This document shows positions 1 through 4,097 of a DNA stretch of 6,060 nt, piece after piece (position 1 is the first letter of the stretch; the number at the start of each line of letters is the position of its first letter). The DNA is from Candidatus Acidiferrum typicum (GTDB lineage: Bacteria > Acidobacteriota > Terriglobia > Acidiferrales > UBA7541). Under the pieces are notes generated by a model. That model ran no database searches and was not told the DNA's origin. It saw only the letters and a list, made by a program, of their open reading frames with translations. The position numbers were made by a program, and so were the translations under genes. Location: NCBI GenBank assembly GCA_025463105.1, contig JAOAPW010000168.1, positions 1-6,060 on the forward strand, written 5' to 3'.

Positions 1-2
1 CC

Positions 3-890
3 ATGAAAATCACATTGCACGTTCGCGGCGCTGGAATCGTTTTTGGTCTGCTGCTGGTTGCCGCGCCGGGACGAATTGCGGCTCAATCTGCGGGAAGTGT
101 GGCCGCTGGAAGCGTGGAATTCACCGCTCAGGTTGCGCCTACAGATGGCCGGCCGGAGCCTGTCCGCCAACTGACGTTTTATCTGCTGCGCAAGAGCCTC
201 GAAGACATTCGCCAGGAGGCCCTGCAACTCGAACCTCCACCGGACCTCGATAAATTTGTGGATTCACTTACCGTTTCGCCAGGCATGAAAGAATGGATGA
301 AAAAAAATCATACCGTGCAACTGAACGGACCGCATTTGGCAAAAAGCCTCTCGGCGGACGACGTCGTGGATATACCTGAATTTTACAACGCCTATATGCT
401 GCGTAACTCCGGCTACGAAGGGGCGGGCTTTCCCAAACCGAAATTCAAATTGAAAGATGAGGTTTCCAATCCTCAGAAATTCATTGAACTGAAGGCTGAA
501 TACAAAGAATCTGTCCGCAAATATGTTGGCACCGCGCCGGAGAGCATCCAGGGAATTGAGACCAAACTGATCGATGTCGATCCGTCCGCAAAATGGGAAA
601 TAATTACGGCCGAGCACCGGCGTCAACTCGAGAAGCGTACGCTGGACCTTGCCCAAGCTCGTTATCTGGTGGCGCAAGCGGATACAAATCTTGACGGTCA
701 CGGCCGGTTTGCGGGCCTCGCGCCCGGAAATTACTGGATTAATATGCTGGGTATGCAGGCGATGTCGGGTGATGTGCGCTTGCGCTGGGACGTCCCTGTC
801 ACGGTGCGAGCGGGCCAATCGGTTCGCGTGGAATTGTCAAACCTGAATGCCGTAAAGCCGTACAGTGCGGCTCAGAACTTAAACCACTAA
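3..890 (+). CDS. Secreted protein of unknown function with C-terminal CarboxypepD_reg-like segment
   Basis: The 295-residue product begins with a typical Sec signal peptide: basic start (MKITLHVR), hydrophobic core at about residues 10-22, and likely cleavage after the Ala pair at 26-27. The mature part has a beta-type start (residues 37-62), then a long charged, mostly helical region (about 63-220) rich in Lys, Glu and Pro. The tail (about 221-283) contains DTNLDGHGRF, AGLAPGNYWI and VRAGQSVRVELSNLNA. This resembles the 'DANGRF..GL.PG.Y' turn of carboxypeptidase-regulatory-like beta-sandwich domains. The D227-N229-D231-G232-G234 spacing also resembles a calcium-binding loop, though I think the beta-sandwich turn is the better reading. 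No catalytic motif is visible, so no function is assigned. The ATG at 3 is chosen because it places the signal peptide exactly; only two bases lie upstream, so its ribosome binding site cannot be seen. The TerC-type gene follows after 46 bp on the same strand. That the gene is real is well supported; its role is unknown. Confidence 0.85.
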   Translation: MKITLHVRGAGIVFGLLLVAAPGRIAAQSAGSVAAGSVEFTAQVAPTDGRPEPVRQLTFYLLRKSLEDIRQEALQLEPPPDLDKFVDSLTVSPGMKEWMKKNHTVQLNGPHLAKSLSADDVVDIPEFYNAYMLRNSGYEGAGFPKPKFKLKDEVSNPQKFIELKAEYKESVRKYVGTAPESIQGIETKLIDVDPSAKWEIITAEHRRQLEKRTLDLAQARYLVAQADTNLDGHGRFAGLAPGNYWINMLGMQAMSGDVRLRWDVPVTVRAGQSVRVELSNLNAVKPYSAAQNLNH

Positions 891-936
891 GGCCTCTGCT
901 TTACTGCCTCCCACACAAAATGCGAGCATAGCGTAG

Positions 937-2541
937 ATGGGCACCCTGACACTCTGGATTGCCTTCAACGCCGCCGTTGCGCTACTCCTGCTGCTGGACC
1001 TTGGAGTTTTCCATCGCCGCGCCCACGCGATTTCTATTCGCGAGGCGGCGCTCGAAAGCACCGTATGGGTCGCGCTTTCTGTCGCATTCGGGTTGTGGAT
1101 CCTCCTTTCCCACGGCCGCGCCGCGGGCCTCGAGTTTTTTGCCGGTTACGTAATCGAAAAATCTCTCAGCGTCGACAACATATTCGTCTTTATCCTGGTC
1201 TTCCAGTATTTCCGAGTCGATTCCCGCTACCAGCATCGCCTGCTGTTCTGGGGAGTGCTTGGTGCGCTCGTCATGCGCGGCGTAATGATCGTCGCCGGCG
1301 CCATTCTCATTCAACGCTTTGAATGGATTCTCTACATTTTAGGCGTGTTTCTCGTGTATGGAGGTTTCAAGCTTTTTGGCGTGGACCATATGGTGCACCC
1401 TGAAAAGAATGCGATCGTTCACTGGGCAGGAAAAATTTTGCCCATGTCTCAGACCGGCTCCGGCCCACGATTGTTCGTGCGGGAAGCGGGGCGATGGCTG
1501 GTAACTCCTCTCTTTCTCGTCGTCATTGTCCTGGAAACGACGGATTTGGCTCTCGCAGTCGACTCCGTTGCCGCGGTATTCGGCGTCACCAGAGATCCAT
1601 TCATCGTTTACACTTCCAACGTCTGCGCCATCCTGGGACTGCGTGCATTTTATTTTCTGCTTGCCGGAATCCTTCCCTACTTCCAGTATCTCGATGAAGG
1701 CCTGGCCATTGTGCTCATGTTCATTGGCGGCAAATTGCTGGTCGAGCCGTGGATCCATATTTCGACGATAGTTTCCCTCGCCACCGTTGGCAGCGTGATT
1801 GCCGTTGCTGTCGTTGCGTCTGTCATTGCGGCTCGCTGGAGTCCCCTCGCCGGCAAGCCGACAAAGAGCGAGCCTCCAAGCGGAGCCGCTCCTCCTCCGA
1901 TTTCAGAAATTATCCGCCGTCTTGCCGACCCGAATCCGGAACCTCGCGCCCAGGCCGCTCGCGATCTCTTCAACGATGGGGCGCAACGCACGTTGAATTG
2001 GTTCAACGACTGGCGTAAAGATGAGGAATTTCGCGCGCTTGTTGTCCAGGAACAATTCGTGTTCCCTCGCGGAAGGAAAATCTTCACACCCCGGCTGACG
2101 GTCGGAATTGCCGTCTCACCGGAAACCTTCGAAAAAATTCGTGCGGCCAACGGCTCTCCAGTTCTCGCCGAAGCTCCAAGTGATCAGGATGTGCTGGAAT
2201 TCGAGCTTGAATTCAGTGGGCGCACGATGCCCACGTGCCGCCTGGACATCCTCACAACGAAGGCGCCAGGAGGTGAAGGAGCAATTGCGCGCTTTCTCAA
2301 TAAATTCGGCGAAGGAATCCAACAGGTGGAAATCGACGTAACCGATGTGGATCGCGCGACCGAAATTCTTCACACGCGATTCCAGGTCGAGCCGATTTAT
2401 CCCGCGACGCGTCCCGGCGCAAATCGTACGTGCGTGAATTTCTTTCTGGTCACTTCCTGGAATGGCAGCAAAGTGCTGGCCGAGCTGGTGGAGCAGCCGA
2501 GCACCGCCTCACAGATCACGTCCCACGAAAAAAATAGGTAG
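937..2541 (+). CDS. TerC/Alx-family integral membrane protein fused to a C-terminal VOC-like domain
   Basis: Residues 1-300 are a TerC/Alx membrane domain with about eight or nine hydrophobic helices. Family signatures are EKSLSVDNIFVF (74-85), LETTDLALAVDS (199-210), TRDPFIVYTSN (218-228) and AILGLRAFYFLLAG (231-244). The acidic residues E74, D80, E200, D203 and D209 keep the spacing of the proposed manganese-transport cluster of E. coli Alx. Members are linked to manganese export, alkaline pH response and metal protection of secreted enzymes; Mn2+ export here is inferred. Alx itself is about 320 residues, but this protein has 534. After a Pro-rich linker (303-322) and a helical stretch (323-370), residues 387-520 read like a VOC fold: TVGIAV, then GAIARFLNKFGEGIQQVEIDV and a closing LAELVE strand, as in methylmalonyl-CoA epimerases. 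The usual metal-ligand His positions appear to be Thr388 and Gln462/Gln463, so catalysis is doubtful. This domain should be cytoplasmic, but topology is unverified. The ATG at 937 places the first helix correctly; the Shine-Dalgarno sequence is weak. Confidence 0.93.
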   Translation: MGTLTLWIAFNAAVALLLLLDLGVFHRRAHAISIREAALESTVWVALSVAFGLWILLSHGRAAGLEFFAGYVIEKSLSVDNIFVFILVFQYFRVDSRYQHRLLFWGVLGALVMRGVMIVAGAILIQRFEWILYILGVFLVYGGFKLFGVDHMVHPEKNAIVHWAGKILPMSQTGSGPRLFVREAGRWLVTPLFLVVIVLETTDLALAVDSVAAVFGVTRDPFIVYTSNVCAILGLRAFYFLLAGILPYFQYLDEGLAIVLMFIGGKLLVEPWIHISTIVSLATVGSVIAVAVVASVIAARWSPLAGKPTKSEPPSGAAPPPISEIIRRLADPNPEPRAQAARDLFNDGAQRTLNWFNDWRKDEEFRALVVQEQFVFPRGRKIFTPRLTVGIAVSPETFEKIRAANGSPVLAEAPSDQDVLEFELEFSGRTMPTCRLDILTTKAPGGEGAIARFLNKFGEGIQQVEIDVTDVDRATEILHTRFQVEPIYPATRPGANRTCVNFFLVTSWNGSKVLAELVEQPSTASQITSHEKNR

Positions 2542-2588
2542 CGATCCGCCGCTGCAATCGTTTTCGCGCAGCACAATCCAGCAAATTT

Positions 2589-3212
2589 TCACTTGGTATC
2601 GCTGAGTGCCACGTAAGCGCCGAGGCCGATCATGCCCAGTCCGGAGGCCATCCGTTGGCGACGACGGAATGTCGTGCTGGACTTGAGCTTGCCTCCAAGT
2701 GGAACGGCGAGCGTTACGACAAGCAAGTCAGCGCTCGTATTTAACGCCACCGACACCGCGCCAAAAATCAGGAATTGCAAAAAAATATGGCCGAGCTGCT
2801 GTGAAATGAATTGCGGGATGAAAGAGAGAAAGAAAAGCGCAGTTTTGGGATTGAGTACTTCCGTAACGATGCCTTGACCAAAAGCCCCGCGGGAGGGAAT
2901 GACAGTTTCAGCAGGCAATTCGGCGTTGCGCGTTCGGATCATGCGAATCCCGAGCCAGACAAGGTATCCGGCGCCAGCATACTTGACAGTGTGAAACGCG
3001 ACCGCCGAAGCTGCGAGGATCGCTGAGATACCGAGAGCCGCGGCTAAAACATGGGCCATGCCGCCCGTAAAAGTTCCTAACGACGACAAAATTCCTTCGC
3101 GACGCCCGCCGGCGAGCGTGCGCGCGAGGACATAGAAAATCCCGGGGCCGGGCGTTGCAGCCAGAATCAGAGCGGCAATGAAAAAGATGTAGAACCGGTG
3201 AGCGTCAAGCAT
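2589..3212 (-). CDS. LysE/RhtB-family exporter
   Basis: The 207-residue inner-membrane protein is of normal length for LysE/RhtB translocators, which export amino acids, homoserine lactones or similar small metabolites driven by the proton gradient. Visible hallmarks are the TPGPG turn after the first helix (residues 20-24), the GGRREGILSSLGTFTGG segment (35-51), a hydrophobic helix at about 52-72, YAGAGYLVWLGIRMI (78-92) and the highly conserved NPKTALFFLSFIPQFI (121-136). Two further hydrophobic stretches follow (about 144-172 and 189-204). Five or six membrane helices are expected. The substrate cannot be read from sequence. The MLD start fits the family's usual N-terminus. No Shine-Dalgarno sequence precedes it; instead a promoter-like pair lies directly upstream. 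The gene is 42 bp downstream of the reductase gene on the same strand and converges on the TerC-type gene across 47 bp. Confidence 0.93.
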   Translation of the reverse strand: MLDAHRFYIFFIAALILAATPGPGIFYVLARTLAGGRREGILSSLGTFTGGMAHVLAAALGISAILAASAVAFHTVKYAGAGYLVWLGIRMIRTRNAELPAETVIPSRGAFGQGIVTEVLNPKTALFFLSFIPQFISQQLGHIFLQFLIFGAVSVALNTSADLLVVTLAVPLGGKLKSSTTFRRRQRMASGLGMIGLGAYVALSDTK

Positions 3213-3218
3213 GTGGAA

Positions 3219-3246
3219 ATTGTAAAGAGAAAATCTGATTTTGCAA
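3219..3246 (-). promoter_or_regulatory. Predicted sigma70-type promoter for the LysE-family gene
   Basis: On the minus strand a -35-like TTGCAA (3241-3246; 4 of 6 matches to TTGACA) and a -10-like TACAAT (3219-3224; 5 of 6 matches to TATAAT) are separated by a 16-bp AT-rich spacer. The -10 box ends 6 nt before the ATG of the exporter (3212). Transcription would therefore start at or within a base or two of the start codon and give a leaderless or nearly leaderless mRNA. This agrees with the absence of a Shine-Dalgarno sequence there. It lies in the 42-bp gap after the reductase stop codon. The call rests on consensus matching only. Confidence 0.45.
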
Positions 3247-3254
3247 CTCTCTAC

Positions 3255-3974
3255 TTACGTCTTCCCGTAAACCGGAATCGCCGCGCCGTGGATCACGCGG
3301 GCCTCTTCCGAGCAAAGGAACAATATGACGCCCGCAATTTCTTCCGGCTTCGGCCACTTCGAGAAATCAGCTCCCGCCATCGCCTTCCGGTTTACCGCCG
3401 TATCGATGATGCTCGGCAAAACGGAGTTCACGTTGATGTTATACGGCTTCACTTCCGCGGCGAGCGAATCAAACAACGCCAGCGCGCCCGCCTTTGAAGC
3501 TGCATAGAGCGCGCCGCCCGCGGCGTGATCCAGCGCAGCTTTCGATGCTATGTTGACGATCCATCCCCGGTTCTGCCGGATCATTACCGGCACGATGACC
3601 CGCGCAAGAACGAATCCGGCCTTCAGATTAAGCTGCATCATCTGGTCGTAAACGCGAGGGTCCACTTCCCACAAATTTGTGCCACCGGCATATCCGCCGA
3701 CCGTATTCACTAGGATGTCGATGCGTCCATGCTTCGCCACCATGCCCGCGACGAATTTTTCGACAGCCGCCGCGTCGGTGACGTCCACCGCCGCGCCGTC
3801 AAGCGCCTTCGCTCCGCTTCGTTCCGCGGAGGACACTACTTCGGCAAATTCTTCCGCGCGCCTGTACGTAACCGTCACGCTCGCACCCGCTTCGAGGAAG
3901 GCCATGGTGACTTCGCGGCCCAGCCCACCGGTCCCGCCGGCAATCAGGACGATTTTGTTGTGGAAGTTCATCAT
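3255..3974 (-). CDS. Classical short-chain dehydrogenase/reductase (SDR)
   Basis: The 239-residue product has the classical SDR order of motifs. These are the nucleotide-binding AGGTGGLG (residues 12-19, GxxxGxG pattern), D64 in VDV, a variant NTVGG (90-94) in place of NNAG, and the catalytic tetrad N116 (QLNLKAG), S144 (NIAS), Y157 and K161 (YAASK). The TYRR after the second strand (36-39) carries Arg residues typical of NADPH preference. It is probably a cytoplasmic NAD(P)H-dependent reductase of FabG-like fold; the substrate is unknown. The segments VGGYAGG, KAALD and VLPSIIDTAVNRKAMAGADFSKW (185-207 overall) recall quinoid dihydropteridine reductase more than FabG. Translation can begin at either of two adjacent ATGs (3974 or 3971). 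The first is favoured by an AGAGG box 5 nt upstream. The LysE-type gene follows after 42 bp, so an operon is possible. The hydrolase gene upstream is separated by 123 bp holding a palindromic repeat. Confidence 0.93.
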   Translation of the reverse strand: MMNFHNKIVLIAGGTGGLGREVTMAFLEAGASVTVTYRRAEEFAEVVSSAERSGAKALDGAAVDVTDAAAVEKFVAGMVAKHGRIDILVNTVGGYAGGTNLWEVDPRVYDQMMQLNLKAGFVLARVIVPVMIRQNRGWIVNIASKAALDHAAGGALYAASKAGALALFDSLAAEVKPYNINVNSVLPSIIDTAVNRKAMAGADFSKWPKPEEIAGVILFLCSEEARVIHGAAIPVYGKT

Positions 3975-3979
3975 GTTTG

Positions 3980-3984
3980 CCTCT
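3980..3984 (-). promoter_or_regulatory. Shine-Dalgarno site of the SDR gene
   Basis: AGAGG on the minus strand lies 5 nt before the first ATG (3974). This favours the first of the two consecutive Met codons as the start. It is the only clear ribosome binding site next to a start codon in the window. Confidence 0.6.
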
Positions 3985-4024
3985 GACTCATCAGAACGAT
4001 TTCGGGCAGCCGCGAAATTGCTGT

Positions 4025-4093
4025 GGTAGCGCCGGCCGGCATCTTGGCTGCTTTTTCAATGCGAGAAATCGCCGGCAAGATGCCGACGCTACC
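4025..4093. repeat. REP-like imperfect inverted repeat in the hydrolase-SDR gap
   Basis: The left arm (4025-4048) begins GGTAGCGCCGGCC and runs into GGCATCTTGG. The right arm (4071-4093), read on the opposite strand, begins GGTAGCGTCGGCATCTTG and ends CCGGC. The arms match apart from a 4-nt CCGG insertion in the left arm, one substitution and a short gap near the inner end. They are separated by a 22-nt centre with a T5 tract. The right arm contains GCCGGC-AAGAT-GCCGaC, itself a near-palindrome that can fold as a small hairpin. Two inverted copies of a GC-rich palindrome recall REP/REPIN-type dispersed elements. The element starts 5 bp after the hydrolase stop codon and could stabilise or end that transcript. 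No U-tract follows on the minus strand, so it is not a standard intrinsic terminator. Confidence 0.7.
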
Positions 4094-4097
4094 GACC

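Noticed and set aside
300..307. Run of eight A residues inside the secreted-protein gene (codons for MKKN), a possible slippage or phase-variation site
   Set aside because: It is short, the frame is intact on both sides, and nothing indicates that the gene is phase-variable.
264..818. 184-codon open frame on the minus strand
   Set aside because: It lies entirely antisense to the secreted-protein gene. Its translation is rich in Arg/His/Phe and shows no domain or start signal, whereas the plus-strand frame has a signal peptide and family-like motifs.
2551..2572. GCTGC...GCAGC hairpin in the convergent gap between the TerC-type and LysE-type genes
   Set aside because: The stem is only 5 bp with a 12-nt loop and no following T-tract in the right place, so it is not a convincing terminator for either gene.
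3975..4097. Possible promoter for the SDR gene within the 123-bp gap
   Set aside because: TTGAAA-like sequence is present on the minus strand, but no -10-like hexamer stands at a suitable distance. Most of the gap is taken up by the GC-rich inverted repeat.
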